Origin: Aureococcus anophagefferens
Lineage: Eukaryota > Sar > Pelagophyceae > Pelagomonadales > Pelagomonadaceae
Length of the DNA: 60,202 bases
Assembly: GCF_000186865.1 (NCBI RefSeq)
Contig: NW_008705574.1
Coordinates: forward strand, 968,823 to 1,029,024
Direction of reading: 5' to 3'
This document shows positions 29,758-38,667 of this stretch, piece after piece; position 1 is the stretch's first letter; each line of letters starts with the position of its first letter. The notes under the pieces were generated by a model that was given only the letters and a program-made list of their open reading frames with translations, had not been told where the DNA came from and did not search any database. The position numbers were made by a program, and so were the translations under genes.

Positions 29758-30652
29758 ATGGGGGAGATCGGACTCGATGCGCTCTGCAGTCTGGGGCAAG
29801 TAACGTGGGGTGGGAAATGTATCAACTGTGGTCGGCCCTGCAAGATGGTCTGCGCGGGGTGCACCTCCGCGCGCTTCTGCTCGACGGATTGCCAGCGGCA
29901 GTCCTGGTCCCAGCACCATCGTAGCGTGTGCGGCAAGATCAAGCTCGTCCGCGGTCAGATCATGGATGACGGGCTCATGGAAACGAGCGGCATGCGCGGG
30001 ACGAAGCAGCTCGAGGTTTTGGCGAGTGGTATCGGTGTACTGGTCGCGATCAAGGAGCCGCCATCTCGGAAAGCCAATGGCCGGCTTCGAGGAAAGCAGG
30101 CGCGCTGCACCGGCGGAAATTGTGCGAACCCCATGGCCGAAGGCGCTCGCTACGTGTTTAGATCCGATGGCAAAATTTATGATGATCTGTTTCCCGCAGG
30201 GAAGCAGTGCGTCTGCGCGCATACAGCGCAACAATCACCGCTCGCTCTCAGTCACTTGGCGCGCCTTAGGCAAGACTTGCTGGATCCCGTTCCTGAAGGC
30301 CGCCTGCAACACAGTCGCCGTTCAGAAAGACTCACTCGTGGCTTTGCGTCGCCAAAAAAAAGATCTTGAAGAGGCGACGGCTGCGGTGGAGACTGCGGTG
30401 GCCGAAAGAAAGGCCGCAGCAAAGGCATTCGCTGAAACCGTCGCAGAGGCCGACGATGGTGCGGTCGAGCGGCTCCAGAAGGGTCTCGCAGAGCCCAACT
30501 CTTCGCAGGCTCCGGAAGTCTTCGAAGGTCTCCGGAAGACCTTCGGCGACTTCGCAAGTTCCATGCCTGGGTTTTGTTCGCTCGACCCGCACGAGTTCCG
30601 GGAGTTCATCCAGCAGTGGGCAGCTGTAGGCGGCCGCCTTGAGCGCGAGTAG
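29758..30652 (+). CDS. MYND zinc-finger protein with coiled coil; one 46-bp intron
   Basis: Predicted exons are 29758-30153 and 30200-30652 (282 aa). The 46-bp intron (donor GTGTTTAG, acceptor CTGTTTCCCGCAG) is inferred from the frame change and the pyrimidine-rich 3' end. A MYND finger lies at about residues 20-57: CINCGRPCKMVC, then CTSARFCSTDCQRQSW and HHRSVC. MYND fingers bind proline-rich partners in transcriptional regulators. The second exon encodes a strong coiled coil (LRRQKKDLEEATAAVETAV). Base composition is lower in GC and less codon-biased than in neighbours, and no introner is present. Confidence 0.65.
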
Positions 30653-30701
30653 CAGTAAATTGAAGCACGAGTAGCAGTAAGTACGCGCCCCCCCCCCCCC
30701 C

Positions 30702-31709
30702 CTAGGCGCGCATGGCGTAGCCGATCTCCGCGCCGCCGGAGAGGATGTGGTCCACGCCCGTCGTGAACGTCATGTCCGCGGCGATGCAGAGGCAGAGCCG
30801 GCCCGCCTCGAGGATCGTGCCCATGCGGCCCATGACCTGGGCGCGGTCGCCGGCGGCGCGCGCGGCCGCGGGGTCCGCGTCCGCGTCGGCGCCCGCCTTC
30901 CAGAGCGGCGTCCAGATGTTGCCCGGCGACACGGAGTTGACGCGGACGCCGTTGGGCGCCTCGTCGATGGCGAGGGCCTTCGTGAAGGCCGTGAGCGCGC
31001 CCTTGGTCGCGGCGTAGGTGCAGGCCTTGGCCTGGCCGAAGTGGCCCACGAGCGACGACATGTTGACGATGCAGCCCTTCGACGCCCGGAGGTGCGGCAG
31101 CGCGAACTTGCAGAGCGCGAAGGCCGACACGAAGTTGAGCTGGAGCAGGTCCTGGACGTCGTCGACGGAGAAGTCGTCGATGGGCTTGTGCGGCGGGTGC
31201 CACCCGGCGTTGTTGACGACGCAGTCGACGCGGCCGAAGGTCGCGACGGTCGCGGCGACGGCGGCTTGGAGCTCCGCGGCGACGGAGACGTCGGCTTTGA
31301 CGAACTTGGCGCGGCCCGAGGCCTCGTCGAGGCTCCAGTCCTGGCCGTTGAGCTCCGCGGCGAGCGCCGCGCCGCCCTTCTCGTCGCGGTCGACTAAAAC
31401 GACGGCCGCGCCGGCCTCGAAGAAGACGCGCGCGCAGCCCTCGCCGATGCCCCGCGCGGCGCCGGTGACGATCACGACGCGGTCGGCGTAGCGGCCCGCG
31501 CAGCCCCGGAGCCCGCGCTCCACGGCCGCCTCGTCGAGGCCCAGCCGGCCCAGCGACGTTTCGCCGCGGCGCGGCCGCCCGTAGGCGTCGCCGAGCACGA
31601 TGCGCGGCGCGCCGCCCTTGTTCGACGGCGTCGACGCCGACGCGTCGCCGAAGTAGCCCTCGCGCGACCGCTGCGCCGCCATGGCCTCGACGCGGGGCGC
31701 GCCGCCGCT

Positions 31710-31742
<33 letters not shown>

Positions 31743-31889
31743 GCCGCCGGCGGCGCGCCAGGACTCGACGGCCTCCCGGAAGGACGCGCGCTCCGCCGCC
31801 TCGTCGAGCGCGCCGTCGAGGAGCGACGGGCCGCCGCCGTCCATCTCGCGCAGCATCGACGCGGCAGCCCCGGCGACATGGTCCGCCAT
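30702..31889 (-). CDS. Short-chain dehydrogenase/reductase, HSD17B14-like, with N-terminal extension
   Basis: 395 aa. The SDR domain starts near residue 135: VVIVTGAARGIGEGCARVFF (NAD(P) loop TGxxxGIG), VVLVDRD, CVVNNAGWHPP, NMSSLVGHFGQAKACTYAAT with the YxxxK catalytic pair, and GVRVNSVSPGNIWTPLWKAG. The last motif is typical of HSD17B14/DHRS10, NAD-dependent enzymes acting on hydroxysteroids or sugars. The 130-residue N-terminal extension has a Pro run coded by GGC/GCC repeats (31700-31745) and no recognised domain. A C15 homopolymer abuts the stop (30688-30702). Confidence 0.85.
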
Positions 31890-32011
31890 CGTGCGAGCGA
31901 TGCAACAAGCGATGCAACGCTGGCTTCACGGACCGTCGCGCGCGGCAGAAGTCGCGACGGCGTGCGAGGATCAACGCGACAGAGGAGGCCCGGCGCGCGC
32001 TTAGCGCGCGC

Positions 32012-34536
32012 CTAGTCGTCGCCGAAGCTCACCTTCTTGGGCCGCGCCGGGCCGTCGCCCTGGGCGAGCGCGTCCGCCGCGGCCTCCGCCACGGCCCGGG
32101 GGATGAGCTCCGGGTTCTGGAGGCACGACGCGCGCTTCGCCGGCGGCTTGAACTCGTCGTACCAGGGCCAGATCTTCATCTTCGGCACGCACTTGCCGCT
32201 CTTCGTGTAGCCCGTCGGCCGCGCGTGGCTCAGCACGAGGTTCAGCACGGGCAGCCGGAAGACGAGGAAGGGGAACGTCGTGCAGGAGTAGATGATGCGG
32301 AACCAGCAGATGCCGCCCATGATCATCCACGGCCGGACGTCGGCCCGGAGCTTCTCCGTGAGCGCGAAGGCGAGGAAGACGAGCAGGAACGACGCGACGC
32401 AGGCGCAGACGTCCCAGACGAGGAGCTTGTGCACGTGGTTCTTGCCGAACTCGCGCCGCATGATGTAGGGGAGGCGGTGCAGCGGCACGACGCGCCGCTC
32501 GCCGCCGCCGCCGCCGCCGCCGAGCTCGACGACGTGCTCGTCGCTGTCGAGGTACTCGACGACCTTCCCCGTCTTCGTCTCCCAGCCGATGTTCAGGTCC
32601 TTGTAGATCTGGCCCTCGGCGCCGCCCTCGGACCGCTGCTTCCACGTGACGACCTGGCCCACGAGGTCGTCGCCGCGGCGCTGCTCGACGCCCTTGGGCA
32701 CGGAGTGGTGGAGCAGGTGGATCGCGATCCACGGCAGGAAGATGTTCGCGGCGACGGTGACGACGTAGGACGCCAAATCCATGACGAAGACCGCCTGGAC
32801 GCCGACGGCGCCGACGACGGCGTTGAGCGACCCGCTGTAGATGCCGTGGCAGTCGCTCGCGTCGTCGGGCGACGCGATCGCCGTGCAGTACGACCTGGGC
32901 AGCACAAGAGTGATTCAACGTCGCTTCAACGTGAGTGTTCCGCGCGCGCGCGTTACGGAAAAAGCATCCACGCTTCGAGACCGTTCCGAGAGATGATCGC
33001 TCGTCCAAAAATCAGCCGAAACGAGTGGAAAATGGCCGAGATCGGAGCCTTTGAAGTTGGGAATTTCGCTCTCTTGTGCTGCCCTGACGTCGGGACAGGC
33101 GCAGCGCGTAGAACAGGAGCGTGAGGCAGCCCGACGTCAGGAACTGGAGCCCCTTAGCCTCCTCGATGAAGTTGATGAGCTGGTAGTCGTCGCGCTTGTC
33201 GTACATGATGAGGAGCATGCCGAAGGCCCAGGGCTGCGTGATGGGCAGCGCCTTGAGGCCCAGGAAGACGAGGTACCAGGGGTCGCGCGCCTTGTCCCAG
33301 AACGACCTACGCCGCGACGGGTCCGTCCGCCGCGCGCCCGGCCAATCGGACGGCGCCGCGGCCGCGGGACGCCGGCGCGCGACTTGTCGTAGGGCGCGAC
33401 GCGGTAGAGGACGAAGGCCCGGAGCCGCTTCCAGGGCGACCGCGGCCGCGCGAGCGCGTCGCGGTCGACGTCGCGCGCGACGACGCTCCCGCGGCGCACG
33501 GCGATGAGGCCCACGCGCGACTCGACGTTCGACAGGAGGTGCATCACCTACATGACTACATGCGGGACCGCGGTGCTCGATCGTGCGGACACACTGTCGC
33601 TGACCTCGAGCTTGCAGTCGGGCCAGATCTCGTCCCAGAGGAGCGCCGCGCGCCACCGGACCCACTCGGGCATCGCCGGGTCGCCGCAGAAGTTCGCCTT
33701 CTGCTGGTTCCCGAAGTTGTCGAGCAGCTTCGAGATCCACTGCTCGCCGGTATCCTTGGCCGTGCGGCGCACCGTCTCCTTGACGCTGGCGATGGCGCTC
33801 GCGACGGTCGTCACCGTGTTCTTCAATATGTCGTCGACCTGCGCGTCCCATGGGAGGCGTCGAGCGCGCGTCGAGCGCGCGCCGCGCGTCGATCGCTCGT
33901 CCGAGCATCGGCCGACGCGATGTCGCGCGCGCCCCGCGCGTGCGCGGCGCCGCGCGCAACGACGTGGTCGCTCGTCCACCACTCCCACCACTCGCGGGCG
34001 CCGCCGGGCCGCGCGCAGCGGAACGAAGCCTGCTTCTCCAGGTGCGTCATGTCCCGCGACGACGACCGGGCGCTGCGCATATCGTCGTCGTCGTCGGAGC
34101 CGTCGGAGTCGCCGGCGTCCGCCGCGTCCTCGTAGACCGTCGACGCGGCCGACGCGCGCGCGCCGTCGCCGCCCTCGAGCTCGTCGGCGAGGCGCGCGCA
34201 GGCGCCGCAGTCGCCGGGGGCCGCGCCGTCTGTGTTCGCCGACCGACACCGCCAGCAGCTCCAGCAGCGGAGCGAGCACCGGTCGGCGGGCGACATCGCC
34301 GCGGGGCTCAGGCCCCGGCGCTTCGCCTTGCCGCCCCGGGCGCGCCGGCCGCCGAACATGGTCGCCCGGCGCTGCTGCTGGAGGGCGCTGTGCTCGAGGG
34401 CGTCGATCTCCTCGAAGGTCAACCCCTGCAACTCGCTCCAGTCCATCTGCTGCGCCGCGCGGCGCTTGCGCCGCCGGCGCGGCGACGCGTTCGTGCCGCG
34501 GCGCGGCGCGTGGGCGCTCCCAGGCGCGTCGCCCAT
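32012..34536 (-). CDS. Unrecognised multi-pass membrane protein; four introns
   Basis: Predicted exons are 34536-33964, 33838-33593, 33547-33384, 33306-33097 and 32894-32012, totalling 691 aa. The N-terminus is basic then acidic (DAADAGDSDGSDDDDDM). At least five hydrophobic segments follow (PWAFGMLLIMYD, NAVVGAVGVQAVFVMDLASY, SYVVTVAANIFLPWIAIHLL, CACVASFLLVFLAFALTEKL, IMGGICWFRIIYSCTTFPFL). A Gly run (LGGGGGGGERR) sits in a loop. No family is recognised. Two introns (33839-33963, 32895-33096) are introners; the 77-bp intron at 33307-33383 may be a remnant. The 45-bp intron at 33548-33592 is inferred because a TAG at 33548-33550 would otherwise break the frame. Confidence 0.6.
32895..33096 (-). 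mobile_element. Introner element, family B (last intron of membrane protein gene)
   Basis: A 202-bp intron with intact family B ends (CAGGGCAGCACAAGAG and CTCTTGTGCTGCCCAG). The flanks (GTCCCGAC and GTCGTACT) no longer form a clear duplication, the only such case here. Donor GT and phase 2 are inferred from the restored frame ALRL|SYCTAIA. Confidence 0.85.
33839..33963 (-). mobile_element. Degenerate introner (first intron of membrane protein gene)
   Basis: A 125-bp intron whose interior matches the shared core (GATCGCTCGTCCGAGCATCG then GCCGACGCGATG on the + strand) but has lost clear terminal repeats. Target copies GTCGTTGC and GTCGACGA match at 5 of 8. Donor GT, acceptor GCGCAG, phase 0. 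Confidence 0.65.
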
Positions 34537-34622
34537 GGGTGGCGCGGGTTCACGGGGCCGATCGCGGGGCAGCCATAGGCGCCGGAATGCGAAGATCCCC
34601 GAAACCGCCGCCGGGGGGTGGC

Positions 34623-35429
34623 TTAGGCGCCCCCGTCCGTGAACCACAGCGTCAGGGCCGCGCGCCGCCGCGCCGCCGGCCGCACCTCGTGCTCGAGGTC
34701 CGACGGGAAGAGCACGAGGCGGCCGCCGAGCGGCGCGACGGCCACGGCGCGCGCCGCGCGCGCCGCGGGCGGCGCGGCGTTCCGGCTCGTCTCGTCGACG
34801 ACGAGGCAGCCGCCGTCGCCCTCGGTCCAGTCGCCGGGGTTCAGGTAGAGGATCGCCGTCACCGCGCGGCCGTTGCGCGGCCCGCGGTCGCGGTGCCGCG
34901 CGTAGCGCCCGCCGGGCTCGTAGACGGCGACCATGGCGCGTTGCGGCGCGGCGAGCCAGCCCGGGTGCGCCCCGTCGAGGCGCGCGCCCGCGGCCCGCAG
35001 CGCCGCGACGCACGCCGCGAGCGCCGGCGGCGCCGAGGCCTCGTCGACCCAGGCGACCGCGTCGTCGCGCGCGCCGACGGCGGCCTGGAGCGTCTTGGCG
35101 AGCGGGAGCGACTCGACGGCCGCGCGGGCCGCCGCCACGGCCGCCGCCGGCGCGAAGCCGTCGACGACGGCCGCGCGGCCGCCGCGGACGCGCGCGACGA
35201 CGGACTCCGGCAGGAGCGCCGCGCAGCGCGCGCGGAGCGCGTGCGACGCGTAGGCCGGCGGCGCGCACGGCGGCGGCGGCGCGCACTCGCGCCGCGCGGC
35301 GATGACGGCGGCCGCGGCCATCTCCTCGACGAGCCGCGCGCGCGCGTCGGCGGGCAGGTCCGCGCCCAGGCGCCGGGACGCCGCCGCGCGCGCGACGGCC
35401 AGCACGCGCGCGTCGCGGAACGTGGACAT
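34623..35429 (-). CDS. 2-oxoglutarate/Fe(II) prolyl 4-hydroxylase-like dioxygenase (EGLN type)
   Basis: 268 aa. The C-terminal half forms the jelly-roll catalytic domain: MVAVYEPGGRYARHRDRG with the HxD iron ligands, VTAILYLNPGDWTEGDGG, GRLVLFPSDLEHEVRP with the distal His, and RRAALTLWF with the 2-oxoglutarate-binding Arg. This arrangement matches EGLN/PHD prolyl hydroxylases. The N-terminal part is an Ala/Arg-rich helical region without the MYND finger of animal EGLN1. The substrate cannot be read from the sequence. Its stop is about 85 bases upstream of the next minus-strand gene's start. Confidence 0.85.
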   Translation of the reverse strand: MSTFRDARVLAVARAAASRRLGADLPADARARLVEEMAAAAVIAARRECAPPPPCAPPAYASHALRARCAALLPESVVARVRGGRAAVVDGFAPAAAVAAARAAVESLPLAKTLQAAVGARDDAVAWVDEASAPPALAACVAALRAAGARLDGAHPGWLAAPQRAMVAVYEPGGRYARHRDRGPRNGRAVTAILYLNPGDWTEGDGGCLVVDETSRNAAPPAARAARAVAVAPLGGRLVLFPSDLEHEVRPAARRRAALTLWFTDGGA

Positions 35430-35597
35430 GCCTCGCGGGCGCGCCCGTCGCGGGGGCTCCCGGTCTTTAGGGAGGCTGCCGGCCCCTGCTCTTTCAGGGA
35501 GGCTGCGTCCCCATCGAGGAGCCCACTCACTTCAGCTTTGACTTCATCATCTCCTCGGGCTGGGCATCTAGACCGAGCTTAAGAGATCACGCGCGTG

Positions 35598-36320
35598 ATG
35601 ATGCGCCACCAAGCTGCAGTGCTCGTCGCCCTCGCCGCGCTCTGCGAGGGCTACGGGTTGTCGCCGGCGCCGCGGTGCGCGACGCGCCGCGCCGTCGGCG
35701 CGCTCCTGCCGGCGGGCTGCTGGCTCCTGGGCCGCGACGCCGCGGCCGGCGCGTGCCTGCCCAGCGACCTCAGCGAGGAATGCATCGGCGTGTACAAGGA
35801 GCGGAGCACCGACGTGACGCGGGAGGACGCGCGCGCCGCGGGCATCCGCTGGGCCGAGCAGCCGACCTTCGCGAAACCGCGCGAGGCCGCGCGCGCGCTG
35901 CGCCGCGAGCGCGCCGTCGTGACGGCGTGGCGCCGCGACGGCGACCTCGTGAACGTGGGCACGTCGCTGCTGCGCGTGCGGCCCGTCGTCGGCGCCGCCG
36001 CCGAGGCCGTGGGCGCCAAGCTCGACGGGGAGACGGCCAAGCTCTGGGCCAAGGCCGTCGACGCGAGCCTCTTCGCCTTCGACGCCGCGGACGTCGCTTT
36101 AGGGTACGCGATCCGCGAGCGGGACGCGCGCGAGATCGTGGCGCGCAACGTCGCCGCCGACGACCTGCTCAGGGTCGCCGTCGACGAGTACCTCCAGCTG
36201 CTCCGCTTCCTCGACGTCGTCGCGCCGGAGACGGACGCGGACCGGTCCGACGAGGCGCGCGAGTCGCGGCGCGCGCTCGCCGCCGAGGCCGCGCGGCAGC
36301 GGAAGCGGGCGCGCACGTAA
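35598..36320 (+). CDS. Probable plastid (possibly lumenal) protein of unknown function (240 aa)
   Basis: Adjacent ATGs at 35598 and 35601. A signal peptide (MMRHQAAVLVALAALCEGYG) is followed by RRAVGALLPAGCWLLGRDAA, a twin-Arg plus hydrophobic segment like a thylakoid lumen signal. The mature part is helical and charged, with REAARALRRERAVVTAWRRD. No family is recognised. It converges with the EamA gene, stops 9 bases apart. Confidence 0.55.
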   Translation: MMRHQAAVLVALAALCEGYGLSPAPRCATRRAVGALLPAGCWLLGRDAAAGACLPSDLSEECIGVYKERSTDVTREDARAAGIRWAEQPTFAKPREAARALRRERAVVTAWRRDGDLVNVGTSLLRVRPVVGAAAEAVGAKLDGETAKLWAKAVDASLFAFDAADVALGYAIRERDAREIVARNVAADDLLRVAVDEYLQLLRFLDVVAPETDADRSDEARESRRALAAEAARQRKRART

Positions 36321-36328
36321 ACCGCTCG

Positions 36329-37760
36329 TTAGGAGGCGCCCCCTTTGGGCGGCGCGAGGCGCTGGCCGAAGGCCGCGGCCGCGATGAGCGCCGCGCCCGC
36401 GGCGCCCCGCGGGCCGAGCGTCTCCCCGAGCCCGGCGAACGCGAAGCCCGCGGCCCAGAGCGGGTCCGTCGCGTAGATCAACGCGGCGCGCGACGGCGCC
36501 ACCGTGCGCTGGGCCAATGTTTGAAGCACGCCGCAGAGCGCGGACCTGTGTGGAAACCAACCACTGGTTTGGGCGGTCCTGACCAAACTTGAGAATTCTC
36601 TATCTCAATCAAATCGAAGTCGATTCGGCTGATTTTTGGACGGATCGATTGCTCTCGTCGAGTTCTCGAAGCACAGCGAAAAAGTCTGGTCCAAATCGTT
36701 CGATTACGCTCACATTGAAGTCGGGTTGAAGATTTGGTTTCCACACGGGCGCGGACGGCACGAGGCCGAGGTACACCGCCGCGAGTAAAAACTCGCCGGA
36801 GACCGCGACGTTTTCGCCGTCGAAACCCCGGAGGAACCAGGCCCCCGCGAGGGCGCACGTCGACGCCGCCGACGCCGCCGACAGCGCCGCCGCGGACGGC
36901 GCGCGCCGCGCGCACGCGTCGAGCCGCACGATGAATCCCGCGGACGCCGCGGCCGCGGCGACGGACCAGGTGTCGCCGACGACCCAGGCGCTCTCGAGGC
37001 CGTCGGCGTCCGCGGCGAGGAGCGCCGTGCCCGCGACGGCCAGCGCCGCGCTCGCCCACGTGCCCTCGGGCAGCGTCCGGCCGCGCGCGAGCTCGAAGAC
37101 CGGCACCTGGGGCACAAGAGTGATTCAACGTCGCTTCAACGTGAGTGTTCCGCGCGCGCGCGTTACGGAAACCACATCCACGCTTCGAGACCGTTCCGAG
37201 AGATGATCGCTCGTCCAAAAATCAGCCGAAACGAGTGGAAAATGGCCGAGATCGGAGCCTTTGAAGTTGGGAATTTCGCTCTCTTGTGCTGCCCTGACGG
37301 GCACGAGCTTCACGTTGAGGTAGAGCAGGAACGCGGACCGGCAGGCCGTCGTCGTCTCCAGGCCCACGGTCTGGCAGGCGAAGCCCAGGAAGCCCCAGGC
37401 GCCGAGCTCGAGGCCGTCGCGCCACGTCGACGCGTCGCGCGGCAAAAACGGCGACAGCGCCGCCGCCGCGACGGCGAAGCGGAGCGCCGTGAGCGCCGGC
37501 GCGCCGCCGCCGTCGAAGCCCAGGGCCCACTTCGCCACGGCGTGCTGCGACCCCCAGAGCGCCGTCACGAGGCCCAGCGTCGCGACGGCGTCGGCCTCGC
37601 CGAGGACGAGGGCCTCGGCGTCGTCGTCGGGGGAGCCGGCGGCGAGGAGTCGCGTGTGGTGTCGCGGGGCGCGGCGCGTGATTAGCGGCGCGTGGAAGGC
37701 GGCGACGCCGGCGCAGCGCAACGCCAGGGCGACCAGCAAGCCCAGCAATCGTGGGGCCAT
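36329..37760 (-). CDS. EamA/DMT-family transporter, plastid-targeted
   Basis: Predicted exons are 37760-37305, 37106-36757 and 36545-36329, giving 340 aa. The N-terminus MAPRLLGLLVALALRCAGVA followed by AFHAP is a signal peptide plus ASAFAP-type plastid motif. About ten hydrophobic helices follow, with the EamA features WGSQHAVAKWALGF, ALRFAVAAAALSPFLP and, in the second repeat, RAALIYATDPLWAAGFAFAG. Family members export metabolites such as sugar phosphates or amino acids across organelle envelopes; the substrate is unknown. Splicing joins NVKL|VPVFELARG and VP|SALCGVLQT exactly. Confidence 0.82.
36546..36756 (-). mobile_element. Introner element, family A (intron 2 of EamA gene)
   Basis: A 211-bp intron. 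The target duplication GTCCGCGC is perfect (36749-36756 and 36538-36545). A-sense orientation, donor GT, acceptor CACACAG, phase 2. Confidence 0.92.
37107..37304 (-). mobile_element. Introner element, family B (intron 1 of EamA gene)
   Basis: A 198-bp intron with target copies GTGCCCGT and GTGCCGGT (7 of 8). Ends are CAGGGCAGCACAAGAG and CTCTTGTGCCCCAG; a small deletion has shortened the 3' terminal repeat. Donor GT, phase 0. Confidence 0.9.
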
Positions 37761-37838
37761 AAGCTCGAACGAGCGGTGCAAGGCGGGTTCAACGATGTTC
37801 AACCAAAAATTACCACAGGACATGGGTGCGCGCGCGAG

Positions 37839-37937
37839 TGAATTGGCGCGACCTCCCACACGATAGGCTGCTGAATTGGCGCGACCTCCCACACGATAGG
37901 CTGCTGAATTGGCGCGACTTCCCACACGATAGGCTGC
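37839..37937. repeat. 33-bp tandem repeat, three copies, in a divergent promoter region
   Basis: The unit TGAATTGGCGCGACCTCCCA plus CACGATAGGCTGC starts at 37839, 37872 and 37905 with one base difference (GACTT in the third). It sits between the start of the EamA gene (37760, minus) and the discoidin-like gene (37967, plus), so repeated upstream regulatory sites are possible. Confidence 0.92.
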
Positions 37938-37966
37938 TGCGCATTTCTTTCTGGCTTCCATCCACT

Positions 37967-38667
37967 ATGCTGCTGCGCCTCGTCGTCGCCGCCGCCCTCG
38001 CGGCGCGCGGCGCGAGCTGGTCCGTGAAAGACGCGCTCGTGGCCCACGACGCCGCCGACGCCGCCGCGCACGCGGCGGCGTCGCTCACGCGGGATCCGCG
38101 CGTCTCCGCGACCTGCGACGTCCGCGGCAACCTCGGCCCCTGCTCCGTCGTCGTCCAGGCGACGCCGGGAAGCGACTGGCTGCGCGACCGCTGGCAGGCG
38201 GCGAGCGACATGGGCGGCACGGCCATCAAGCGCGCCGCCCGGCGTCCCGCGGCCGCGGCGGGTTCCGGGACCGCGCCGTCCGTCGCAGGGGCAGGCACTG
38301 GATCGAGGTCGACATGGGCCGCGACGTCGCGGCGTCGACGGTCGTCATCGACTGGGAGGCCGCCTTCGCCGAGGAGTACGTCGTCTCCGCGCGGCGGCGG
38401 CGCGAGGACCCCTGGGTGCGCCTCTTCGACTGGGCCACGGACGCGGCGAGGCGGGAGACCGTCGAGGCCGGCGCCGCGTCGCCGGGCGTCGCGGACCGGG
38501 AGGTCAAGCTCCACCACGTCGACACGCTCGCCGTCGACGACGGCGTCGAGTTCCGCTACCTGCGGCTCGACGTCGCGCGGCCCGCGCGGGGCTGGGGCGT
38601 CAGCGTGTGGCAGATCGACGTCGAGGGCGTCGAGGTCGCGCCGCGGCGCTACTTACGGCCTAGATAG
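37967..38667 (+). CDS. Secreted F5/8-type C (discoidin-like) domain protein; one short intron
   Basis: Exon 1 is 37967 to about 38229. Exon 2 runs from 38289 or 38295 to 38667, giving about 212 aa. The frame change requires an intron of 59-65 bp. A GC donor at 38230 with either CAG acceptor keeps the frame, and the exact site is unresolved. A signal peptide (MLLRLVVAAALAARGASW) precedes the domain. HWIEVDMGRDVAASTVVIDW, then YVVSARRR, match the discoidin fold (WxxVDLG..V..V.I.W), a carbohydrate- or lipid-binding beta sandwich. The last 8 bases overlap the 3' end of the minus-strand gene (38660-38667). Confidence 0.65.

Noticed and set aside
37125..37961. Upstream extension of the EamA protein through the 33-bp repeats
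   Set aside because: MAPRLLGLL at 37760 gives a proper signal peptide and plastid motif; the extension would bury it.
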